Shown in pieces: positions 49,957 through 57,756 of a stretch of DNA of 64,000 nucleotides. Both the position numbers and the translations under genes were made by a program. The notes under the pieces were generated by a model, which did no database searches, had not been told where the DNA came from, and saw nothing but the letters and a program-made list of their open reading frames with translations. The stretch lies in the NCBI RefSeq assembly GCF_001708305.1, contig NZ_CP016953.1:199001-263000 (forward strand), given 5' to 3'. Position 1 is the stretch's first letter; every line of letters starts with the position of its first letter. The DNA is from Streptococcus himalayensis (GTDB lineage Bacteria > Bacillota > Bacilli > Lactobacillales > Streptococcaceae).

Positions 49957-50715
49957 TCATACAATCACTTCTGTATAGGTAGTCAGATGCCCGTACTGTT
50001 CTTCATTTGAAGAATTATCTGTCACTACCGCTGTTAAATCTCTTAAATCACAAAAAGCCGTAAAATCATCCTTACCAATTTTTGAAGAATCTACTAATAA
50101 GTATTTTTCAATTGCATGTTTTAAAGCTAACTTCTGTGTATATGCTTCTGCCAGAGTCGATGTCATCACATCACTTTCCTTAACTCCATTAGCACTAAAA
50201 AAGACTTTACTAAAACGCATTTTATCCAGAATTGTATTGGTAATCTCTCCGACAAAAGATTCTGTAATCTGCCGAAACTCACCCCCCAAGAGGAACACTT
50301 GAAATTGATCTGTCTTTTTCTGGCTCAAAATTTGGAATACTGGAAGGCAATTGGTAATGACCGTTAATTTTTTATGTTGCAATTCCTCTGCTAAGCAGGC
50401 AATCGTTGTCCCAGGCCCTAAAAAAATAGTATCCCCCTCTTCAATTAACTGAGCTGCTTTCTCTGCAATAATTTGCTTTTCTTCTTTATGATGAACATAT
50501 TTCTCTGCATGAGAAAATTCACGATACTGAAAAGCCTTATTGCTTCGTGCACCACCATGAATCTTGGTTAATACTCCCTGTTCTTCTAGTTCTGCAAAGT
50601 CTCTACGAACCGTCATATCTGTTACATGTAAAGAATCAACAATTTCTGCAATTCGAACAGTTCCTTTTTTATGAATCATTCGTGTAATTTCAGCTAAACG
50701 CTCCCTTTTGTTCAT
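49957..50715 (-). CDS. lacR: DeoR-family lactose phosphotransferase repressor LacR
   Basis: The 252-residue repressor has an N-terminal DeoR helix-turn-helix (1-60: [45 protein letters not shown]) and a C-terminal sugar-phosphate sensing domain ([15 protein letters not shown] and [14 protein letters not shown]). Tagatose-6-phosphate is the known inducer of streptococcal LacR. I start at 50715; the in-frame ATG at 50733 would add six residues. It precedes lacABD on the same strand, separated by the hairpin above. Confidence 0.93.
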   Translation of the reverse strand: MNKRERLAEITRMIHKKGTVRIAEIVDSLHVTDMTVRRDFAELEEQGVLTKIHGGARSNKAFQYREFSHAEKYVHHKEEKQIIAEKAAQLIEEGDTIFLGPGTTIACLAEELQHKKLTVITNCLPVFQILSQKKTDQFQVFLLGGEFRQITESFVGEITNTILDKMRFSKVFFSANGVKESDVMTSTLAEAYTQKLALKHAIEKYLLVDSSKIGKDDFTAFCDLRDLTAVVTDNSSNEEQYGHLTTYTEVIV

Positions 50716-50827
50716 TTCAACTATCCTTCGCACATTTATTAATTTTATTATACCAAATATTCGTAGAAAATGTTCATTTCAACAAAAACATACACTAGTA
50801 AAATTTTCAAAATATTATAATAAATCA

Positions 50828-50864
50828 TCAAAAAACACCCCATGGTATGAACCAAAAGGTGCTT
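50828..50864 (-). terminator. Duplicated rpsI-type terminator at the far junction
   Basis: AGCACCTTTTGGT and ACCATGGGGTGTTTTTT on the minus strand form a terminator whose sequence parallels that behind rpsI at 52915-52946 (both contain CCATGG, GAACCA and A-rich AAAAACAC). Confidence 0.6.
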
Positions 50865-50888
50865 GAAACGTTGATATAATCGTATTGA

Positions 50889-50939
50889 TTAACGTTTACT
50901 GAATTGTGAATCTTTACGTGCTTTCTTAAGACCTGGTTT
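50889..50939 (-). pseudogene. Displaced 3' end of rpsI (attachment-site copy)
   Basis: Seventeen codons encode [16 protein letters not shown] and a stop, the S9 C-terminus, without the rest of the gene. A 28-bp stretch, 50912-50939, is identical to 52996-53023 inside the intact rpsI. Together with the duplicated terminator this is what remains when an integrative element enters at the rpsI 3' end and restores the gene with its own copy. The remaining 50940-51112 holds no gene I can support. Confidence 0.8.
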
Positions 50940-51112
50940 TGGGTGACCTAAGTAAAATACCTGTAAAAGACTATTAAATCACGCTTTTAAAGTCCATTTT
51001 CATTACAAATAAACACTTATAACCAAATCTTACAAACAATGGATTACCAAAAATCAGTTTATGGAGTTGAGAAATTAAATAATAGAAATCACACACTTCC
51101 AGTTTTATCTAA

Positions 51113-51724
51113 TTATAATTTGACAAGAATTTTTTCAAACAACTCAGTCAATTTAACTTTATCTCCATAGACTGTACCGTCCATATACAAATTATAAATC
51201 TCATCATCATTACCAATAGAAATTTCACACTCATATCCTTTCATCAAAGCTAATGAACGGATAACTTCTCTCTGAGTACGCCCATTTCCCTCACGAAAAG
51301 GATGAAAATAATTAAGATCATCAAGAATGTCAACTAAGCCTGTCATTATTTCATCTCGTTTATGAGAGTTATGATGAAAATCAGCAATTAATCTGTCGAG
51401 ATAAGGTATCGCTGTATGGAAAGATTGAATAGGCAAAAAGGCATTTCCGCTCTTTGAGATATTGACCTTCCTAAACTCTCCTGCCCAATGGTATATCCCT
51501 TCAAATAAAAACCGATGAATTTTTAAAATATCATCAACACCACGAACTTCAATCGGAGTCGCAAATAACTTCAAACTTTGACTTGCTACCATTCGATATT
51601 CAAGTTCACTAGCTTTCTGCCCATCAAGTTCATTAAATTTATTGATTAGAACTGATGAATCCTTATAAGTGTAAATATTATTTGGGTCAATATAATCATA
51701 CCCTTCGTAACTTTTTCTTCCCAT
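51113..51724 (-). CDS. Fic-domain AMP-transferase toxin
   Basis: The 203-residue Fic protein has the complete active site HPFREGNGRTQRE near residue 143, which would transfer AMP (or another nucleotide moiety) to a target protein hydroxyl. The flap region is seen at KSGNAFLPIQSF. The N-terminus begins KSYEGYDYIDPNNIYTYKDS, as in bacterial Fic toxins of the class I (VbhT/FicT) type, and no inhibitory helix is present in the protein itself. It overlaps the upstream 58-residue gene by one base (TAATG), as toxin-antitoxin pairs do. Targets in FicT systems are DNA gyrase and topoisomerase IV; that is not proven here. Confidence 0.9.
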   Translation of the reverse strand: MGRKSYEGYDYIDPNNIYTYKDSSVLINKFNELDGQKASELEYRMVASQSLKLFATPIEVRGVDDILKIHRFLFEGIYHWAGEFRKVNISKSGNAFLPIQSFHTAIPYLDRLIADFHHNSHKRDEIMTGLVDILDDLNYFHPFREGNGRTQREVIRSLALMKGYECEISIGNDDEIYNLYMDGTVYGDKVKLTELFEKILVKL

Positions 51725-51900
51725 TAAACAATACCTAATGCCAGAGCTTCATCACGAAGTTTTTCAACATCCCCAACAGTGGGCTGCCAGCCTTCAATCA
51801 TATTTGTACTCAATGCATACCAAACACTTTTGAATACTGACCGATTTTCAAAAACTACTCCCATAATTGTCATATTCTTTGTATTGATGTCTAGAGTCAT
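51724..51900 (-). CDS. Class I Fic antitoxin (FicA/VbhA-like), 58 residues
   Basis: The short gene starts at ATG 51900 after CGGAGGTGG and ends TAA overlapping the fic start. The protein contains TNMIEG in the stretch SVWYALSTNMIEGWQPTV, fitting the Fic-inhibitory motif (S/T)xxxE(G/N), whose glutamate blocks ATP gamma-phosphate placement. The second half (GDVEKLRDEALALGIV) resembles small Fic antitoxins. A TATAAT lies about 20 bp upstream. Too short for many gene finders. Confidence 0.8.
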   Translation of the reverse strand: MTLDINTKNMTIMGVVFENRSVFKSVWYALSTNMIEGWQPTVGDVEKLRDEALALGIV

Positions 51901-52189
51901 CTGCCACCTCCGTTATTTAGATTATACCATGCTTTCCTGATAAATTCATAATTTCATTATTTATTAGGTCTGATAATTGAATATATCCAACTCTATATTT
52001 ATTCCTCAAAAAAAGTGAAGATGGAAACAAATGATGAATATTCAAACCTTATAACTCCCTTTATACCAACATTGCAGAGTTTGAAACTTCCTTGAAAATG
52101 AGATTGGTACAAAAGTATGATTAGAAAAGTAAAAAAGTGCAAAAAATCCTCCCCTATGATATACTGTAAGTGAAAATTTTTAAAAGTAT

Positions 52190-52221
52190 TAGATTGTTAG
52201 CTCGTTTCTAACAATCTTTTT
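52190..52221 (+). terminator. Orphan terminator in the island remnant
   Basis: GATTGTTAG and CTAACAATC form a stem with loop CTCGTTT, followed by TTTTTT. No intact gene ends here. The same arms occur in the palindrome at 1275-1297. Confidence 0.65.
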
Positions 52222-52224
52222 TGT

Positions 52225-52330
52225 TGCTCGTATTCAGAACAAGTTCGATTCGTTGATAAGAGTTCATAGGCGAGTTTCAGTAAGTAATGTGCAATGACAA
52301 TCGCTTTCTGTGCTCTTCTTCTAGCTCGTA
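52225..52330 (-). pseudogene. C-terminal relic of an IS110-family transposase
   Basis: Minus-strand translation gives RARRRAQKAIVIAHYLLK then LAYELLSTN, like the basic end of IS110/IS116/IS902 transposases. The upstream catalytic parts are not found. The call rests on a short match. Confidence 0.45.
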
Positions 52331-52504
52331 AATCGTTGGGCTATTGGACTTTCTTTCTGTCGCTTGGCCGCAAAAGCAGTTTGACATAAGCATTTCTTCC
52401 AAATCCGAATCCTTAGCTACTGCGTATCTCAACACTATTATACCATGATTTTACTGCCTTGATGGATAAAAATTTATTTCTAACAATATGAGAAGATAAA
52501 CTTA

Positions 52505-52751
52505 TACTCATGTGATTTCAAAAATAGCCATTTGATTGTACCGACCTCTCTATTGTTAGATTTTGGTCTAACTTTTGTGGAGCATATCAGGTGAATACAT
52601 ATTTATTTTTGCTTGAAAATGAAGCAGTTTCAGTAAGTCAAACAGAATGATTTTTTAGCGGATGAAAAGTACAGGCATAAAAAATAGCTAGTTTACATTC
52701 GAACCATCTAAGAAAGTCGCAAAAATGCCAACTTTGATTTTGGATAAGTAT
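52505..52751. repeat. MITE-like repeat, copy e (long form)
   Basis: This ~247-bp copy is almost the same as copy c: it starts TACTCATGTGATTTCAAAAA, has TTAGATTTTGGTCTAA and GAAGCAGTTTCAGTAAGTCA, and ends CCAACTTTGATTTTGGATAA then GTA. It abuts the integrase fragment, so it may have cut that gene. Confidence 0.7.
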
Positions 52752-52873
52752 TAGAAGCTATTTCAGAAGCTCAAACACACAGCGATACCCTCACAACCAA
52801 GACTTATATCAACACTTCAAATGTTATACCAATGGCTGTTGGTGAGATTGCCTATCGAAACCTTAAATATTAA
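52751..52873 (+). pseudogene. C-terminal relic of a tyrosine site-specific integrase
   Basis: Forty codons before a TAA encode EAQTHSDTLTTKTYINTSN then VIPMAVGEIAYRNLKY. HSDTLTTKTYINT fits the end of the catalytic domain of tyrosine recombinases (HxxxxTTxxYxx), with the nucleophilic tyrosine in TYINT. Its place next to the rpsI attachment repeat is where the integrase of such elements is found. The 5' part is lost at the junction with repeat copy e. Confidence 0.6.
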
Positions 52874-52914
52874 ATGGTGGGAATTTGGTGGCAATTTTCT
52901 CAAAAATGCACCTA

Positions 52915-52946
52915 AAAACACTCCATGGTGTGAACCATGAAGTGTT
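52915..52946 (-). terminator. rpsI terminator
   Basis: AACACTTCATGG and CCATGGAGTGTT form the stem on the minus strand, followed by TTTAGG, 27 bp after the rpsI stop. Confidence 0.7.
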
Positions 52947-52972
52947 GATAAAAGCTGATATAAAGCCGTTTC

Positions 52973-53365
52973 TTAACGTTTTGAGAACTGGCTAGCTTTA
53001 CGTGCTTTCTTAAGACCTGGTTTCTTACGTTCTACCATACGAGCGTCACGTGTAAGAAGGCCAGCGCGTTTAAGAGAGTCGCGGAAATCTGGGTCTACTT
53101 GAAGAAGGGCACGAGCGATACCATGACGGATAGCTCCTGATTGACCTGCATAACCACCACCTACAACGTTTACGAAAACATCGTAGCTTCCTACTGTTGA
53201 TGTAACAGCAAATGGTTGGTTGATAACCAAACGAAGGTCAGCGTGTGGGATGTACTCTTCTACATCTTTTTTGTTAACAGTGATTTTACCAGTTCCTGGA
53301 ACAAGGCGAACGCGTGCAACAGCGTTTTTACGACGTCCAGTACCTGCATATTGTGCTTGTGACAT
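52973..53365 (-). CDS. rpsI: 30S ribosomal protein S9
   Basis: The 130-residue S9 has the N-terminal [20 protein letters not shown] and the basic C-terminal tail [17 protein letters not shown], which reaches the P-site tRNA. It follows rplM by 19 bp. Its last ~28 codons' DNA includes the 28-bp sequence also found at the far end of the island remnant. Confidence 0.98.
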   Translation of the reverse strand: MSQAQYAGTGRRKNAVARVRLVPGTGKITVNKKDVEEYIPHADLRLVINQPFAVTSTVGSYDVFVNVVGGGYAGQSGAIRHGIARALLQVDPDFRDSLKRAGLLTRDARMVERKKPGLKKARKASQFSKR

Positions 53366-53384
53366 ACTTTATTTGTTCCTTTCC

Positions 53385-53831
53385 TTAGATAAGTCCTGAA
53401 ATATCAAGAACTTCTGGTTGTTGTGCAGCGTGGTTGTGCTCAGAACCAACGAATACTTTCAATTTCATCCCTTGAGCGCGGCCAAGAGTGTTGTGTGGAA
53501 GCATTCCTTTAACTGATTTTTCAATCAAACGAACTGCATTTTTTGAACGAAGTTCACCAGCAGTGATTGATTTCAATCCACCTGGGTACATTGAGTGAGT
53601 GTAGTAAACTTTATCAGTTGCTTTTTTACCAGTCAATTTCACTTTTTCAGCATTGATAACGATGACGAAGTCACCTGTATCAGTATGTGGTGTAAATGTT
53701 GGTTTGTTTTTTCCACGAAGAACGCTTGCTACAACTGCTGAAAGGCGTCCAAGAGGCACATCAGTAGCGTCTACTACATACCATTTGCGTTCAACTTCAC
53801 CTGGCTTAGCCATGTATGTTGTTTTGTTCAT
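53385..53831 (-). CDS. rplM: 50S ribosomal protein L13
   Basis: The 148-residue L13 has [20 protein letters not shown] and the highly conserved [20 protein letters not shown]. It binds 23S rRNA early in assembly and, in Firmicutes, regulates its own operon through the leader RNA seen just upstream. Cotranscribed with rpsI. Confidence 0.98.
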   Translation of the reverse strand: MNKTTYMAKPGEVERKWYVVDATDVPLGRLSAVVASVLRGKNKPTFTPHTDTGDFVIVINAEKVKLTGKKATDKVYYTHSMYPGGLKSITAGELRSKNAVRLIEKSVKGMLPHNTLGRAQGMKLKVFVGSEHNHAAQQPEVLDISGLI

Positions 53832-53858
53832 GATTTCTCCTATATGAATGTCGTTTTT

Positions 53859-53927
53859 GTTTACAGGGCGGATGTTCCGGTCCGCAAGTTATTTGAAGGA
53901 TTCCGGGGCCTTTCAAATGGGGTAAAC
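53859..53927 (-). ncRNA. L13 leader RNA element
   Basis: In the rplM 5' leader GTTTAC (5' side) and GTAAAC (3' side) close a structure with two inner hairpins, TGAAAGGCCCCGGAATCCTTCA and TTGCGGACCGGAACATCCGC; only their stems TGAAAGG/CCTTCA and GCGGA/TCCGC matter. This matches the layout of the Firmicutes L13 leader, at which ribosomal protein L13 should act. Confidence 0.75.
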
Positions 53928-53940
53928 AATACCGTCTACT

Positions 53941-53970
53941 ATCATATCAAATTTATCTACCTTTAGTCAA
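53941..53970 (-). promoter_or_regulatory. rplM-rpsI promoter
   Basis: TTGACT (53965-53970), 18 bp and TATGAT (53941-53946) on the minus strand, just upstream of the L13 leader. Confidence 0.75.
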
Positions 53971-54056
53971 GACCTTTGTCCTACTTTTTTAGAAGAAACT
54001 TGCCTTTTTTTTTGCCGTTCTCTCAGAAATCGTTTGCTTTTTTCTGTTAGATCTTT

Positions 54057-54785
54057 TTACGTGCGATTGCGGTAGACTTCATACATGAGGATGGCAGCGG
54101 CCACGCTAGCATTGAGGCTCTGCACATGACCACTCATCGGAATGGTAATCATCTCATCAACTTGTTTTTTGATATTCGCTGAAATGCCCTTTCCTTCATT
54201 GCCAATGATAAGAGCGAGCTTGCCAGCTGTATTCCACTTGGTGGAAGGGGTGCCGTTCATATCTGTTCCAAAAATCCAGAATCCTTGTGCTTTCAACGTA
54301 TCCAAGGTTTGACTTAAATTGGTCACGCGTGCAATAGGAATGTGCTCTACTGCTCCTGTCGACGTTTTAGAGACGACTGGCGTTACTCCAACGGCACGGT
54401 GCTTAGGGATAATAACCCCTGTTACATTTGTTGCGTCAGCCGTCCGTAAAATAGAGCCTAGATTGTGCGGATCCGTTAGACCATCTAGGATGAGGAGCAA
54501 GGGATTGCTCTCCTGCTCTGCCTTTTTCAAAATCGTCTGCAAGTCACTATAAGCAAATTCTGATACACGAAGAACAAAGCCTTGATGCACAGCTCCTTCC
54601 GTCATTTCTTGGAGCGTTTTTTTAGGCGTCCATGAAATAGAAACCTTTTTTTCAGCTGCTAATTGCTTGACCTTATCTACATTTTTCCCCCGCAAATCTT
54701 CTTGGATATAGAGCTTATTGCCCGTATTTGCTAAAAGGCTCTCTGTCACTGCGTGAACACCATATACAATATCATTTTTTTCCAT
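54057..54785 (-). CDS. rlmB: 23S rRNA (guanosine-2'-O-)-methyltransferase RlmB (TrmH/SpoU family)
   Basis: The 242-residue SpoU methyltransferase has the N-terminal substrate-binding domain beginning MEKNDIVYGVHAVTESLLAN. The knotted catalytic domain contains ILDGLTDPHNLGSILRTADA, LALIIGNEGKGIS and ITIPMSGHVQSLNASVAAAI. It methylates a guanosine of 23S rRNA (G2251 in E. coli numbering). I use ATG 54785 as the family start; an upstream in-frame ATG would add 11 residues. Only six bases separate the -10 box from this ATG, so the mRNA may be leaderless. Confidence 0.9.
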   Translation of the reverse strand: MEKNDIVYGVHAVTESLLANTGNKLYIQEDLRGKNVDKVKQLAAEKKVSISWTPKKTLQEMTEGAVHQGFVLRVSEFAYSDLQTILKKAEQESNPLLLILDGLTDPHNLGSILRTADATNVTGVIIPKHRAVGVTPVVSKTSTGAVEHIPIARVTNLSQTLDTLKAQGFWIFGTDMNGTPSTKWNTAGKLALIIGNEGKGISANIKKQVDEMITIPMSGHVQSLNASVAAAILMYEVYRNRT

Positions 54786-54791
54786 ACTTCC

Positions 54792-54800
54792 AGTATAGCA
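54792..54800 (-). promoter_or_regulatory. Extended -10 promoter placed at the rlmB start codon
   Basis: TGCTATACT on the minus strand is an extended -10 (TGn plus TATACT). The predicted start of transcription falls on the A of the rlmB ATG. No good -35 is seen. Confidence 0.5.
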
Positions 54801-54927
54801 TAAAATCAAACTTTCCATCGCAAAGAGTTGCGATTTGAGGCCATTTTTTCATCAAGGAAGGAGAAAGCGATTCCGTTCGAATCTGTTTTTATGATACAAT
54901 GAAATGAATACACGCAAGGAGTTTACT

Positions 54928-55887
54928 ATGCCAATCTTTCAACGAACCATAAAACTTGCTCTAGCAACCTGTCTGGCTGTTTGGCTTGCTCATGTGTTAC
55001 ACTTGCTCTATCCAACTGCCGCAGGTAGTATCACCATTTTGAGTTTGCTAGATACTCGTCGTGCTTCCTTTAAAACTGCTTGGGATCGCCTGTGGTCGAC
55101 TATTCTAGCCTTGATTATTGGAATGAGTGCCTTTACGCTCTTGGGCTTTAATCTCTGGGCTCTAGGGCTCTATCTATGTATCTATGTCCCTATTGCCTAT
55201 CGGACGAATCTTTCTGCCTGGATTCCTCCTTGTACGGTTTTAGTCCTTCACTTCTTTCAGGAAAAAGCGATTAACCTTCCCTTGTTTACCAATGCCATGT
55301 GCCTCTTTTTTATTGGGGCCGGCCTCGCTCTTTTGGTCAATCTTTACATGCCGTCGCAAAATAAAAAAATTCAGGAATTTCACCGCACTGTGGAACTAGA
55401 ACTAAAGACCATCTTGAAAGAGTTTGCTCATTTTCTTGGTGGAGCTTCTACAAATCCACAAGAAGCACTCATCCAGCAACTTGACCAAACACTTTCTGAA
55501 GCCCTCCATATCGTTTACCTAGACCGACACAATCAAGTCTTTCGTCAAACGGATTATCAGGTGCATTATTTTGAAATGCGACAAGCACAGAATCGTATTT
55601 TACGAGAAATAGCAGAAAGTCTAGCCCATTGTTCTTTCAATTCTCAGGAAGGGAAAGCTCTGGCAGAGATTTTTCAATTGACTGCCCAGCAACTCAGTCA
55701 AACCAATGCTGGCCACGAATTGCTCCATGCACTCACAAAGTTATGGGAGGATTTCCACGCCTGGCCCTTGCCCCAAAACCGACAAGAGTTTGAAACCCGT
55801 GCAAAACTCTATCAAATCCTCCATGATTTAGAGCACTTTGTTCAGTTAAAGGTTGATTTTTACCACCGTTATCCCAAAGAGAGTTAG
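54928..55887 (+). CDS. Aromatic acid exporter/FUSC-like membrane protein (YqjA-like), copy 1
   Basis: The 319-residue protein has four to five membrane helices in residues 10-145 and a helical cytoplasmic C-terminal half (155-319) with YLDRHNQVFRQTDYQVHYFE and FEMRQAQNRILREIAE. The pattern DTRRASFKTAWDRLWSTILA near residue 45 is typical of the ArAE_1 (DUF939) family, of which B. subtilis YqjA is a member. Transport of aromatic acids is assumed for the family but not shown. I choose ATG 54928, behind CAAGGAG, over the ATG eight codons earlier. Confidence 0.8.
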   Translation: MPIFQRTIKLALATCLAVWLAHVLHLLYPTAAGSITILSLLDTRRASFKTAWDRLWSTILALIIGMSAFTLLGFNLWALGLYLCIYVPIAYRTNLSAWIPPCTVLVLHFFQEKAINLPLFTNAMCLFFIGAGLALLVNLYMPSQNKKIQEFHRTVELELKTILKEFAHFLGGASTNPQEALIQQLDQTLSEALHIVYLDRHNQVFRQTDYQVHYFEMRQAQNRILREIAESLAHCSFNSQEGKALAEIFQLTAQQLSQTNAGHELLHALTKLWEDFHAWPLPQNRQEFETRAKLYQILHDLEHFVQLKVDFYHRYPKES

Positions 55888-55992
55888 GAGTAATCTCCCA
55901 TCAAAAGTAGACCTCGGTCTGCTTTTACAGTCCACTCTTTTTTTGTGTTACAATAGAGAGACAATTTAAAACTTCATCTCAAGGAGGATTGC

Positions 55993-56952
55993 ATGCCCTT
56001 ACTGCACCGCACTATTAAGCTCGTTATCGCTACTTGTCTCGCTATTTGGTTGGCCCAACGTCTCCAGCTACTCTATGCTCCATCTGCTGGTATTATTGCA
56101 ATTTTGAGCGTTTTAGATACCCGAAGAGCCTCGCTAAAAACCGCTTGGGCACGGCTTTGGTCTACTGTTTTAGCCCTCTTTATCGCTGTTATCTGCTTTT
56201 CGCTCTTTGGTTTTCACCTCGCTGCTTTTGCCCTTTATCTCCTTGTCTACGTTCCTCTCGCTTATCGATCCAATCTGACCGCAGGAATTGCTCCTTGCAC
56301 GGTCCTTGTGACCCATCTCTTGGCCGAACAAAGCATCTCCCTTCCTCTTTTGGCAAATGAACTATCTCTGTTTCTCATTGGAGCTGGTCTTGCTCTTTTG
56401 GCAAATCTTTATATGCCTTCTCAAGACCAAAAAATTCATGATTTCCACAACCAAGTCGAACAAGGTTTAAAAGCCATTTTACTAAAATTTCACCATTTTC
56501 TCATCACAGGGGACGGCAGCAACGATGCTAGTCTCATCAAACAATTAGACAAAACATTGGCAGAAGCATTGCGAATTGTCTATCTAGATCGCCACAACCA
56601 AGTCTTTCACCAAACGGATTACCAAGTTCATTATTTTGAAATGCGTCAAGCCCAAAATCGAATTTTGCAAGATATGGCACAAATGATTGATGGCTGTCAA
56701 CTAGAAAGCGAGGAAAGCCTGATTTTAGCCACTCTCTTTGTCAAGACCGCTTCCCAGCTCAGCCAGACCAATCCAGCCCATGAACTGTTAGAGGCCATAG
56801 AGGACTTTCTCACAACGTTTCGAAAACGACCACTGCCCAAAACGCGTATCGAATTTGAAACAAGGGCGACCCTCTATCAACTCTTGCATGATTTAGAACG
56901 ATTTATCCAGCTGAAAGTCGACTTCTACGAACGCTACCAAGACGAAGCATAA
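55993..56952 (+). CDS. Aromatic acid exporter/FUSC-like membrane protein (YqjA-like), copy 2
   Basis: This protein is also 319 residues and aligns with copy 1 without large gaps: RTIKLVIATCLAIWLAQRLQ, DTRRASLKTAWARLWSTVLA, and an almost identical middle, IVYLDRHNQVFHQTDYQVHY. The two genes are a tandem duplication with the C-terminal cytoplasmic segment better conserved than the membrane part. Each has its own ribosome site (AAGGAGG here), and copy 2 a TACAAT-like -10 upstream, so they may be expressed apart. Confidence 0.8.
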   Translation: MPLLHRTIKLVIATCLAIWLAQRLQLLYAPSAGIIAILSVLDTRRASLKTAWARLWSTVLALFIAVICFSLFGFHLAAFALYLLVYVPLAYRSNLTAGIAPCTVLVTHLLAEQSISLPLLANELSLFLIGAGLALLANLYMPSQDQKIHDFHNQVEQGLKAILLKFHHFLITGDGSNDASLIKQLDKTLAEALRIVYLDRHNQVFHQTDYQVHYFEMRQAQNRILQDMAQMIDGCQLESEESLILATLFVKTASQLSQTNPAHELLEAIEDFLTTFRKRPLPKTRIEFETRATLYQLLHDLERFIQLKVDFYERYQDEA

Positions 56953-57037
56953 ACGATTGTAACTGACAAAAAGCTAAACTCAAAAATGCTAGGTCGCTGA
57001 AAAAATCAGAGAAATAGAAAATATAACGAATATTCTA

Positions 57038-57230
57038 TACTCAATGAAAATCAAAGTTAGCATTTTTACTACTTTCTTAGATGGTTCGGACATAAATCAC
57101 TTATTTTTTATTACTATCTATTCCATTTACTGAAAGAGTATCCTGTCTAACTCATTTAGTCCTCTACATTTTAAACCTAAAAATAAATATGTCTGGACAA
57201 AATGGCTATTTTTAAAATTAAATGAGTATA
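57038..57230. repeat. MITE-like repeat, copy f (inverted)
   Basis: The copy is in reverse orientation: it begins TACTCAATGAAAATCAAAGT and ends AAATGGCTATTTTTAAAATT then AAATGAGTA. The centre GACAAAATGGCT/ATTTACTGAAAGAG corresponds to the reverse of copies a and b. Confidence 0.65.
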
Positions 57231-57254
57231 CCATAAAATTTCGCATAAAAAACT

Positions 57255-57312
57255 AAAAACCGAATGATTGATACGCAATTCTCTTTTGAGAAAGCATCAC
57301 CATTCGGTTTTT
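57255..57312. terminator. Bidirectional terminator between the YqjA-like gene and mrnC
   Basis: AAAAACCGAATG and CATTCGGTTTTT form a 12-bp stem around about 34 bases, with A run before and T run after; it can serve both convergent transcripts. Confidence 0.65.
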
Positions 57313-57360
57313 ATTCTAAATTTTATCAAAGACTTTTCCAGTGGACTAGAAAATACTAGC

Positions 57361-57756
57361 CTAGTTTTCTAATCGCTCCACTTGAGTTGTGCACCAGTCA
57401 ATCACTTCTTCCAGCCGCTCGATTTGCTCCGTCATGTGGAGGTAGCCAAGCACCGCTTCAAAACCAGTAGACATGCGATAAGTCACGACATCCGCATTTT
57501 TTGCCTTGGTATGACTGTTCGTATTGCGGCCACGTTTGTAGATGTCAACTTCCCTTTCGCTGAGAAATTCCTCGTCCAACATTTTAGAGATGAGCGCAGC
57601 TTGCGCCTTGGCAGAAACATAGCGGTTCGCTTCTCTGTGCAAGTGATTAGGCTTGGTCAAGCCTTTAAAAATCAAGTACCTGCGAATATACATGGAATAG
57701 ACAGCATCCCCCTCAAACGCAAGAGCAATTCCATTGATGAGTGTCACATCAGTCAC
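57361..57756 (-). CDS. mrnC: Mini-ribonuclease III
   Basis: The 131-residue protein is a single RNase III catalytic domain without dsRNA-binding domain. Motifs: NGIALAFEGDAVYSMYIRRY with the acidic signature, and YRMSTGFEAVLGYLHMTEQ. Mini-III trims 23S rRNA ends. It overlaps the cysS 3' end by 8 nt, its usual neighbour in Firmicutes. Confidence 0.93.
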   Translation of the reverse strand: MTDVTLINGIALAFEGDAVYSMYIRRYLIFKGLTKPNHLHREANRYVSAKAQAALISKMLDEEFLSEREVDIYKRGRNTNSHTKAKNADVVTYRMSTGFEAVLGYLHMTEQIERLEEVIDWCTTQVERLEN

